Notes under the pieces: generated by a model | The model's database searches: none | Told to the model about the DNA's origin: nothing | What the model saw: the letters and a program-made list of their open reading frames with translations, nothing else | NCBI GenBank assembly: GCA_964408185.1 | Contig: CAYOYK010000004.1 | Span: forward strand, 1 to 64,000 | DNA: 64,000 bases | Reading direction: 5' to 3' | Origin: CAYOYK01 sp964408185 | GTDB taxonomy: Bacteria; Bacillota; Clostridia; Christensenellales; Aristaeellaceae | Part shown: piece after piece, positions 7,443-14,117 of the stretch | How the letters are laid out: each line of letters opens with the position of its first letter | Numbering within the stretch: position 1 is the first letter of the stretch | Made by a program: the position numbers and the translations under genes

Positions 7443-9623
7443 TTACCGATCGTTGCCGCCGGGACGGCCATCGCGGCGCGGCGGACGGCCGTGGCCCGCG
7501 AACCCGCCGGGACGGGGCGCGCCGCCGGCAGGCGCGGCGCTGTACGCGATATCGGTGCGGATCAGGTTGACGCGGCCCTGCGAGTCGATCTCGTTCACCT
7601 TTACGGGGATCTCGTCGCCGATGTTCATTACGTCTTCGACCTTTTCCACGCGGTGATCGGCCATCTTGCTGATGTGCAGCATGCCGTCCTTGCCGGGAAG
7701 CAGCTCGATAAACGCGCCGAAGTTCATGATGCGGACAACCTTGCCCAGATACTCGTCGCCGACCTCCACATCCTTGGCAATGCCCTCGATGATCTTTTTG
7801 GCCTTATCGGCGGCGGCGGAATCCGGCGTGGCAATAAACACGCGGCCGTCGTCCTCGATGTCGATCTTTACGCCGGTCTCGGCAATGATCTTGTTAATCA
7901 TCTTGCCGCCCGGTCCAATGACCTCGCGGATCTTTTCCGGATTGATGGTGAAGCGGATGATCTTGGGCGCGTACTTGCTCAGCTGCTCGTGGGGCTGGCC
8001 CAGCGTGTCGAGCATGATCTTGAGGATGTGCAGGCGGCCCTGATGCGCCTGAGACAGCGCGCGCTCCAAGATAGAGCGGTCGATGCCGGCGATCTTGATA
8101 TCCATTTGGATGGCGGTGATGCCCTTTACCGTGCCCGCGACCTTGAAGTCCATATCGCCGAGGAAGTCTTCCAGCCCTTGGATGTCGGTCAGCACGGCGA
8201 TCTTATCGCTCTCGGTGTCCTTGATGAGGCCCATGGCCACGCCGGCCACAGGGCTCTTGATGGGCACGCCCGCATCCATGAGGCTCAGGGTGGAGCCGCA
8301 TACGGAGGCCATGGAGCTGGAGCCGTTGGAGGAGAGGATCTCGCTTACCAGACGCATCGCGTAGGGGAAGTCCTCCTCGCCGGGGATCACGGGCAGCAGA
8401 GCGCGCTCGGCCAGCGCGCCGTGGCCGATCTCGCGGCGGCCGGGGCTCTTCATGCGGCCCGCCTCGCCGGTGGCGTAGGGGGGCATGTTGTACTGGTGCA
8501 TGTAGCGCTTGCTGTCCTCGGTGCCAAGGCCGTCCAGCATCTGCACGTCGCTCATGGGCCCAAGGGTGGTGACGGTCAAGGCTTGCGTTTCGCCGCGGGT
8601 GAAGATGGCGCTGCCGTGCGTACGCGGAAGCACGCCAACCTCGCACCAGATGGGGCGCACGTCGGTCAGGCCGCGGCCGTCGGCACGAACGCCCTGATCC
8701 AGAATACGACGACGCATCACCTCTTTGTTAAGGTAGTACAGCGCGTCGGCTACTTCGCTCTCGCGGCCCGCAAACTCATCGGCAAAATGCGCGAGGCAAT
8801 CCGCCTTGGTCTCGGCCTCGCGCTGCTGGCGCTCGGCGCGGACGGCGGTATCGTAGCAATAGACGCACTTGTCATACGCATAGGCGCGCACGGCCTGCTT
8901 GATGTCGTCGCCCGTGGCGATGAGGGGCACGACCTTTTTCTCCTGCCCGATCTCGGCGCGGATGCCCTCGATGAAGGCAACGATCTTTTTGATCTCCTCG
9001 TGGCCGAAGAGGATCGCGCCGAGCATCTGCTCCTCGCTTACCTCCTCCGCGCCCGCTTCCACCATGAGCACGGCGTCCTTGGTGCCGCTCACATAGACGT
9101 GCATGGTGCTCTTGGCGCGCTGGGCTTCATCCGGGTTGATGACGTACTGGCCGTCCACGCAGCCCACGACCACGGTGCCGGTGGGGCCGTTCCACGGGAT
9201 ATCGCTCACGGCGATGGCCGCGGAGGAGCCGATCATCGCGGGCACCTCCGGGGGGATGTTGGTATCCACGGACAGCACGGTGCCGACCACCTGCACGTCG
9301 TTGCGCATTCCCTTGGGGAACAGCGGGCGCAGGGGACGGTCGATCAGGCGGCAGGTCAGCGTCGCCTTTTCGGTGGGCCGACCCTCGCGCTTGATGAAGC
9401 CGCCGGGGATCTTGCCCACGGAATACTGCTTTTCTTCAAAATCGATCGTCAGCGGGAAAAAATCCACGCCCTCGCGGGGCGCGTCGCTCATGGTCACGTT
9501 GACCATGACCACCGTATCTCCGTAACGGACGAAGGCGCTGCCATCCGCCTGCTGCGCGTACTTGCCAAACTCAATCGTCAGCGGACGGCCCGCCAGCTCC
9601 ATGGTAAATTCCTTGTAAGCCAT
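7443..9623 (-). CDS. pnp: Polynucleotide phosphorylase
   Basis: PNPase is a phosphorolytic 3'-5' exoribonuclease that forms a trimeric ring and takes part in mRNA decay. The 726-residue product has two RNase PH-like domains (GKIPGGFIKREGRPTEKAT in the first, GRREIGHGALAERAL in the second). A KH domain follows (IREVIGPGGKMINKIIAETG), then an S1 domain (VRIMNFGAFIELLPGKDGMLHIS). The tail is short and rich in Gly, Arg and Pro. ATG 9623 has GGAG-type spacing. It follows rpsO, the widely conserved bacterial arrangement, and ends at a strong terminator. Confidence 0.98.
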   Translation of the reverse strand: MAYKEFTMELAGRPLTIEFGKYAQQADGSAFVRYGDTVVMVNVTMSDAPREGVDFFPLTIDFEEKQYSVGKIPGGFIKREGRPTEKATLTCRLIDRPLRPLFPKGMRNDVQVVGTVLSVDTNIPPEVPAMIGSSAAIAVSDIPWNGPTGTVVVGCVDGQYVINPDEAQRAKSTMHVYVSGTKDAVLMVEAGAEEVSEEQMLGAILFGHEEIKKIVAFIEGIRAEIGQEKKVVPLIATGDDIKQAVRAYAYDKCVYCYDTAVRAERQQREAETKADCLAHFADEFAGRESEVADALYYLNKEVMRRRILDQGVRADGRGLTDVRPIWCEVGVLPRTHGSAIFTRGETQALTVTTLGPMSDVQMLDGLGTEDSKRYMHQYNMPPYATGEAGRMKSPGRREIGHGALAERALLPVIPGEEDFPYAMRLVSEILSSNGSSSMASVCGSTLSLMDAGVPIKSPVAGVAMGLIKDTESDKIAVLTDIQGLEDFLGDMDFKVAGTVKGITAIQMDIKIAGIDRSILERALSQAHQGRLHILKIMLDTLGQPHEQLSKYAPKIIRFTINPEKIREVIGPGGKMINKIIAETGVKIDIEDDGRVFIATPDSAAADKAKKIIEGIAKDVEVGDEYLGKVVRIMNFGAFIELLPGKDGMLHISKMADHRVEKVEDVMNIGDEIPVKVNEIDSQGRVNLIRTDIAYSAAPAGGAPRPGGFAGHGRPPRRDGRPGGNDR

Positions 9624-9710
9624 TCTTTCTCCTCATTCTTCCCCGCGGGTGAATCCTTTGTCCATCCGCGTACACACAGATGCGGCGGCGTACTCCCGCC
9701 AACATAAGCA

Positions 9711-9750
9711 GCCGCGCCCGGTCGGGGTTGGCCCCGAACCGGAGCGCGGC
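9711..9750 (-). terminator. GC-rich hairpin between rpsO and pnp
   Basis: GCCGCGC-CCGGT-CGGGG and its near-complement close around a four-base loop. It follows the rpsO stop by about 27 bases. There is no clear U-run on the minus strand, so it may be a processing or stabilising hairpin, or a leaky terminator that sets the rpsO:pnp ratio. Confidence 0.6.
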
Positions 9751-9776
9751 ATAGGTGGCTGCATCCGGCAGCGATG

Positions 9777-10031
9777 TTACTTTCTCAGGCCCAGCTGGCC
9801 CAGCAGGGTACGATAGCTTTCGATGTCGGTCTTTTTGAGATAGTCCAGCAGGCCGCGACGCTTACCCACCATGAGCAGCAGACCGCGACGGCTGTGGTGA
9901 TCCTTCTTGTTGATCTTCAGGTGCTCGTTGAGGTGGTTGATGCGCTCGGTCAGCAGCGCGATCTGTACTTCGGGGGAGCCGGTGTCGCCCTCGTGACGGG
10001 CATAGGTGGTGATGATTTCCTGTTTGTTCAT
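9777..10031 (-). CDS. rpsO: 30S ribosomal protein S15
   Basis: S15 binds the central domain of 16S rRNA early in 30S assembly. The 84-residue product carries the family signature HEGDTGSPEVQIALLTERI and the KDHHSRRGLLLMVGKRRGLLDYL-type 16S-binding helix region. It is slightly shorter than the usual 87-89 residues. ATG 10031 is preceded by AAGGAGG. A sigma-A promoter lies about 100 bases upstream, leaving a leader that could carry S15 feedback control, though no known S15 leader structure is recognised. Confidence 0.97.
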   Translation of the reverse strand: MNKQEIITTYARHEGDTGSPEVQIALLTERINHLNEHLKINKKDHHSRRGLLLMVGKRRGLLDYLKKTDIESYRTLLGQLGLRK

Positions 10032-10130
10032 GGGTTTTGCCTCCTTGTTTTTCGTGGGTAATCGCCGTGCTCATAGCCCTGCGTTGGCAATCGGAGAGCT
10101 GCGGGTACGGTTCCTGAACACACAAAAGAT

Positions 10131-10159
10131 ATTGTAGCATGTCCGGCCGGGTTTGTAAA
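10131..10159 (-). promoter_or_regulatory. Sigma-A promoter of rpsO-pnp
   Basis: On the minus strand TTTACA (10159-10154), a 17-base spacer and TACAAT (10136-10131) match the housekeeping consensus at 5/6 and 5/6. The leader from here to the rpsO start is about 93 bases. Confidence 0.8.
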
Positions 10160-10214
10160 CTGCAATTTTGCTTCGCGGGCAGGCCGGACGGGCCGCCCCG
10201 ATAGCATGCGGCGA

Positions 10215-10898
10215 TCAGCCGCGATTCATGCGCCGTTCGGCCAGCTCTCCCAAGCAGGCGACCTCGTTGGCCCACAGCAGGCGCGGCGCGGTCAGCCGCC
10301 CCGGCTCGCCAGCCAGCTCCAGCGCCGTCAGCGAGGCCTGATCGAAGCTCAGGCGCAGACAGCCCTCCGCGAAGCTCAGGCCCAGCAGGTGGCAGCAGAT
10401 CGCCGTGAGCACGCCGCCGTGACAGAACAGGGCAAGCGTATCGGCGTTTGCGCGCAGGCAGCGATAGGGCCCGTTTTCCCGCACATAGCCGTTTTGCGCC
10501 AAAAAATTGTCCAGCGCGGCGACCCGCGAGGTAACCTCCTCACAGACGAGGTTTTGCGGAAAGCCTCCCTGCGCGCGCCAGTCCGCCTCCGCCAGCGAGC
10601 TGCCCGCGTCCATCGCCGCCTGCGCGATGCTCCACGGGTTGTCGGCCGCGCCGGGCTCGCCGCGCCCGTCGCCCCACGCCAGCTCGCGCAGCCACGGCAG
10701 CGGCTCGGCCGTCAGCCCCAGCAGCCGCTCCGCATAGGCGGCGGTCTGCCGCGCGCGGCCCTGCGGCGAGGTGTACAGCCGCGCGGGCGCTTCCTCCGCG
10801 ACGCGCGCCGCGGCAAGCGCCGCCTGACGCCGTCCCAGCTCCGTGAGGCAGTCGTTGCCGTAATCCGGGTTCCCATGACGGATGAAAAGCAGCCTCAT
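10215..10898 (-). CDS. Histidine phosphatase family protein
   Basis: This 227-residue phosphoglycerate-mutase-like phosphatase has the catalytic RHG motif in LLFIRHGNPDYG near the N-terminus. A second motif YTSPQGRARQTA and a late FCHGGVL histidine complete the active site. The pattern fits general phosphatases such as PhoE/CobC rather than glycolytic mutase. ATG 10898 overlaps the ribF stop (ATGA), so it is translated as the last gene of the nusA-truB-ribF operon. The substrate is unknown. No clear U-tailed terminator follows it before the rpsO promoter. Confidence 0.85.
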   Translation of the reverse strand: MRLLFIRHGNPDYGNDCLTELGRRQAALAAARVAEEAPARLYTSPQGRARQTAAYAERLLGLTAEPLPWLRELAWGDGRGEPGAADNPWSIAQAAMDAGSSLAEADWRAQGGFPQNLVCEEVTSRVAALDNFLAQNGYVRENGPYRCLRANADTLALFCHGGVLTAICCHLLGLSFAEGCLRLSFDQASLTALELAGEPGRLTAPRLLWANEVACLGELAERRMNRG

Positions 10899-11695
10899 TT
10901 GTACGGCTCCCCCTCCGCGTCCATCAGCCACGCGACGCGCAGCACCTCGCCCGGCTCGCATGGCAGCGCGCCCCGGCAGCAAATGCGCCCCTCCTCGTCC
11001 ACCCGCGCAAGGCAGGGCAGACGCCGCGAGCCCTGCGACAGCAGCACGCGGTACAGGCCCCGCCCGACCGTCTGCTTGCCGTCCTCCTGCGGCCTGATCC
11101 ACAGGAGGGCCCCATCGGCCGACAGCGCCACGACATCCTGCTCATAGGGTCTGCCCAGCAGGCGATCGGCCAGCGAGACATTCCCATCGGACAGCAGCAG
11201 ACGGATGCCCGAACTGCTCACGCCGAGATTCGCCATCCGAATCTCCGGCACGACGCTCACGCCAAACCCAAGCGCCTCGCCAACGCCGCTCAGCAGCCCC
11301 GGCGTGCCCTTGCCGCCCTTGCCGAAGGTGTAGTTGTAGCCCACCACCACCTGCACCGGCCGCCAGCGCCGCACCATCCGCCCGATGAAATCCTCCGGCG
11401 GAGTTTGGCGCATGCGCTCGTCAAACGACTGCGCGCAAAGGATATCGACCCCCAGCGAGGCCATCCGTGCCGCGCGTTCCTCCAGCGTGGAGAGCATCGC
11501 GGGGGCGCGCTCCGGCGCGACCAGCGTGAGCGGGTGATTGGTGAAGGTATCGCACACCAGCGGCGCGCCCGCCTGATCGGCCAGCGCGCGCGCGCGGTGA
11601 AACAGCACCTCGTGCCCGATGTGCACGCCGTCAAACATGCCCAGCGCGAGCACGCTGCGCTTGGTGTGCGCGGTTGCGTCCAAGCAAGTAATCAT
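10895..11695 (-). CDS. ribF: RibF-like FAD synthetase with a degenerate riboflavin kinase part
   Basis: RibF normally makes FMN from riboflavin and then FAD. The N-terminal nucleotidyltransferase half is good: FDGVHIGH (residues 21-28), TFTNHP, VVGYNYTFG and GVSSSGIR before LLGRPY. The C-terminal part is only about 85 residues and I cannot find the GxPTAN-type kinase motif that normally follows LGRPY. The whole protein is 266 residues against about 310 for the family. It may therefore be only an FMN adenylyltransferase, with riboflavin kinase supplied elsewhere. ATG 11695 overlaps the truB stop (ATGA). The position after truB is the standard Firmicutes place for ribF. Confidence 0.85.
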   Translation of the reverse strand: MITCLDATAHTKRSVLALGMFDGVHIGHEVLFHRARALADQAGAPLVCDTFTNHPLTLVAPERAPAMLSTLEERAARMASLGVDILCAQSFDERMRQTPPEDFIGRMVRRWRPVQVVVGYNYTFGKGGKGTPGLLSGVGEALGFGVSVVPEIRMANLGVSSSGIRLLLSDGNVSLADRLLGRPYEQDVVALSADGALLWIRPQEDGKQTVGRGLYRVLLSQGSRRLPCLARVDEEGRICCRGALPCEPGEVLRVAWLMDAEGEPYK

Positions 11696-12624
11696 CGTTC
11701 CTCCTGCGGCTGCCCCTTTGCGGGGACCAGCCATGTCCGATTGCGAAGCGCGTCGCCCTCCCGCGCGGCCACGGCGCAGAGCTCGCCCCGCCAGTACAGG
11801 CGCACAGGCTCGCCAGCCTCGGCGGGCGTGCCCGCAAGCTGCGCAAAAGCGCCAAACGGCAGCGGCACGCCGTTGAAGAACGCCTTTTGATAGCGCTCCG
11901 GCACGTCGGCCCGCGCAAAGCGTTCCAGCACGGTCTCCATGGGGAGAAGCAGCGCGTCCAGCGCGTCGTCCTCGGCCGCGCGCGCCAGCTCCTCCAGCGT
12001 GACGGCGGTATCCAGCGTGAAGGGGCCGCTGCGCGTGCGCAAAAGAAAGCGCATGTGCGCCGGGCAGCCAGCCGCCTGCCCCAAATCGTGGCAGAGCGTG
12101 CGCACATAAAAGCCCTTGGCACAGGCCACGTCCAGCATAGCGCCATGGCGCGGCGTCTCCCGCATCAGCCGGAGGCTGTATACGGTCGCGGGGCGTTCCG
12201 GGATTTCAACCGTCTTGCCCTGCCGGGCAAGCTCGTACAGCCGCCGCCCGTCCTGCTTGAGGGCGCTGTACATCGGCGGCCGTTGCGTGACGTCCCCCGT
12301 AAAGCGCGGCAAAAGCGCCGCGAGCGCCTCCGGGGTGGGATACGCCTCGCCGCTTTCAACCACCGCGCCCTGCGCGTCCTGCGTATCGGTGGCCGCGCCG
12401 AAGGCAACCTCGGCGATGTAGGCCTTCTGCTTGTCCTGCATGTAATCAAAAAGCCGCGCGGCCTTCCCCAGCATCAGCGGCAGCACGCCGGCGGCCTCCG
12501 GGTCGAGGGTGCCCGCGTGCCCGACCTTTGCGCCGTGCGCGAGGCGGCGCGCGTAGCCCACCACGCGCGCCGAGGTCATGCCCGGAGGCTTGAGCACGTT
12601 GAGAAACCCGTTCAGCTCGTCCAC
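11692..12624 (-). CDS. truB: tRNA pseudouridine-55 synthase
   Basis: TruB makes pseudouridine 55 in the T-loop of tRNA. The 310-residue product starts at GTG 12624 (one base after the nrnA TAA) and reads as MDELNGFLNVLKPPGMTS. The catalytic Asp41 is in GHAGTLDPEA. RPPMYSALKQDGRRLYELAR and GFYVRTLCHDLG are typical TruB blocks. The C-terminus contains a short PUA-like region. A longer upstream frame would overlap nrnA and has no ribosome binding site. It is coupled to ribF by ATGA. Confidence 0.96.
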   Translation of the reverse strand: MDELNGFLNVLKPPGMTSARVVGYARRLAHGAKVGHAGTLDPEAAGVLPLMLGKAARLFDYMQDKQKAYIAEVAFGAATDTQDAQGAVVESGEAYPTPEALAALLPRFTGDVTQRPPMYSALKQDGRRLYELARQGKTVEIPERPATVYSLRLMRETPRHGAMLDVACAKGFYVRTLCHDLGQAAGCPAHMRFLLRTRSGPFTLDTAVTLEELARAAEDDALDALLLPMETVLERFARADVPERYQKAFFNGVPLPFGAFAQLAGTPAEAGEPVRLYWRGELCAVAAREGDALRNRTWLVPAKGQPQEER

Positions 12625-12625
12625 G

Positions 12626-13633
12626 TTACGCCTCGCCGCGGTGCGCGTCCGTAAGCGCCTGCTCAACAGCCGCGACCGCCTCCGCCAAGGAAGAATGAAG
12701 CGTACACCCGGCAGCCAGCTGATGCCCGCCGCCGCTGAAGCTCGCCGCCACGCCGTCCACGCGGTACGGGGCCATCGCGCGCAGGCTGCACTTCACGCGC
12801 CCATCCCCCATCTCGCGCGCGAAATAGGCCAGCTTTACGCCCGCCAGATCAATGGCATAATCCACTATGCCGTCGGCATGCTCGGCGCTTGCGCCCGCGG
12901 CGGCCATTTGCTCGCTGCTTACGCTCATACCGGCGATCTCGCCGGAGCAGGCAACGCGCAAGGTCGGCAGGGCCGCGCCCAGCAGGGCCACAAACTCCCG
13001 CGACTTGCGGCGGAACAGCAGCCGCCCGTAGGTTGCCACGTCCAGCCCGGCCCGCATGAGATCGGCCATCATATCAAATGTCTCCGCGTTGACGCTCCTG
13101 TATAGGAAGTTGCCCGTATCGGTAGAAAGCGCCGTGTACAGGCACACGCCCACATCGCCCCGCAGGCCCGCGCCCAGCGCCGCGAGCAGCCGATAGACCA
13201 GCAGCGCCGTGGCCGGCGCTTCGCTGTCGATCACGTTGATTTGCGCGTACCCCGGATTGGTGCCGTGATGATCCAGCTGCGCCGTGCGCTTTACCTGCGC
13301 GTAGATCGCCTCGCCCGCGCCCATGCGGTCGGGCGAACCCACATCCACCGCCAAGGCCAGCAGGCCCGGCGCGGACAGATCAACATGCGCGGCAATATCG
13401 GCGGGGCTGCGGAAGGAATACACGTCCGGCAGGAAGCCGAGCGCCTCCGGCACGGTAGCGTCCAGCACGGGGAACACCCGCTTGCGCAGGCCCTCCAAGG
13501 CAATTTTGAGCGCCAGCGCGCTGCCCAGCGTGTCGCCGTCCGGCGAAACGTGAGAGAACAGCAAGATGCTGTCCGCCTGTTGAATGGCGGACAGCAGTTC
13601 CTTTATTTGGTACCTGTCATTGCTCTGCGTCAT
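12626..13633 (-). CDS. nrnA: Bifunctional oligoribonuclease / PAP phosphatase NrnA
   Basis: NrnA degrades short oligoribonucleotides and dephosphorylates 3'-phosphoadenosine 5'-phosphate. The 335-residue product has the DHH phosphoesterase motifs HVSPDGDTLGS, an internal Asp in ALAVDVGSPDRM, and DHHGTN. Its DHHA1 domain ends in SGGGHQLAAGC. ATG 13633 has CGGAGGAG upstream and overlaps the 3' end of rbfA by 17 bases. Its position between rbfA and truB is typical of Firmicutes. Confidence 0.94.
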   Translation of the reverse strand: MTQSNDRYQIKELLSAIQQADSILLFSHVSPDGDTLGSALALKIALEGLRKRVFPVLDATVPEALGFLPDVYSFRSPADIAAHVDLSAPGLLALAVDVGSPDRMGAGEAIYAQVKRTAQLDHHGTNPGYAQINVIDSEAPATALLVYRLLAALGAGLRGDVGVCLYTALSTDTGNFLYRSVNAETFDMMADLMRAGLDVATYGRLLFRRKSREFVALLGAALPTLRVACSGEIAGMSVSSEQMAAAGASAEHADGIVDYAIDLAGVKLAYFAREMGDGRVKCSLRAMAPYRVDGVAASFSGGGHQLAAGCTLHSSLAEAVAAVEQALTDAHRGEA

Positions 13634-13985
13634 CTGGGGTCTCCTCCGGCTGCACGCTTTTGAGCACGCTGGCGATGTGCACGCCGTACTCGATGTTGTG
13701 ATCCTGCTCAAAGACCAGCTCCGGCGCATAGCGGATGATCATGCGCTCGCGCAGCTCGTGCCGGATAAACCCGGCCGCCTGCTTGAGCGCGGCCATCATC
13801 GGCTCGCGATTCTCTTCCTCCAGAACGCTCACGTACACCTTGGCGTAGCGCAGATCCCGGCTCACGTCGGCATGCGTTACCGAAAAGGTTCCCTTAACGC
13901 GCGGGTCGCCGACCGACTCGCGGATGATGGCATCCACGGTGCGGCGCACTTCCTCGCTGATGCGGTCAATACGCTGATAGCTCAC
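13617..13985 (-). CDS. rbfA: Ribosome-binding factor A
   Basis: RbfA helps mature the 5' end of 16S rRNA during late 30S assembly and cold adaptation. The 122-residue product starts at GTG 13985 after AAGGAG and reads MSYQRIDRISEEVRRTVDAI. It has the KH-type core DLRYAKVYVSVLEEE and ends RYAPELVFEQDHNIEYGVHI, all typical. It is separated from infB by about 130 bases containing a structured repeat, a wider gap than is usual in this operon. Confidence 0.96.
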   Translation of the reverse strand: MSYQRIDRISEEVRRTVDAIIRESVGDPRVKGTFSVTHADVSRDLRYAKVYVSVLEEENREPMMAALKQAAGFIRHELRERMIIRYAPELVFEQDHNIEYGVHIASVLKSVQPEETPDDAEQ

Positions 13986-14070
13986 ACTAAACTCCTTACA
14001 TTACAGACCGATTGCTTCCGAGCGCGGCGCTCCCGGAGCCCTTCATCCGGCTCCGCTGCGCGGCGCCGCC

Positions 14071-14117
14071 CCCCACGAGGGGCTTGGGAAGCCGCGCTCC
14101 CCAATGGTATTCCGCCC
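14071..14117 (-). repeat. Structured interspersed repeat, copy 1 (infB-rbfA gap)
   Basis: This starts directly after the infB stop. On the minus strand it reads GGGCGGAATACCATTGGGG onward to GCCCCTC. It matches 58573-58618 (plus strand) at roughly 42 of 46 positions. Its core TTGGGGAGC-GCG-GCTTCCCAA folds into a hairpin. Further hairpins follow down to about 14018 (CGGAGCC/GGGCTCCG and GAGCGC/GCGCTC). The rest of the 13986-14117 gap has no gene. Confidence 0.7.

Noticed and set aside
7140..9707. An 855-codon open frame on the plus strand opposite pnp
   Set aside because: It mirrors pnp codons, has no ribosome binding site and no domain; pnp is unambiguous.
10032..10124. S15 autoregulatory leader before rpsO
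   Set aside because: There is a 93-base leader, but I cannot draw one of the known S15-binding structures with confidence.
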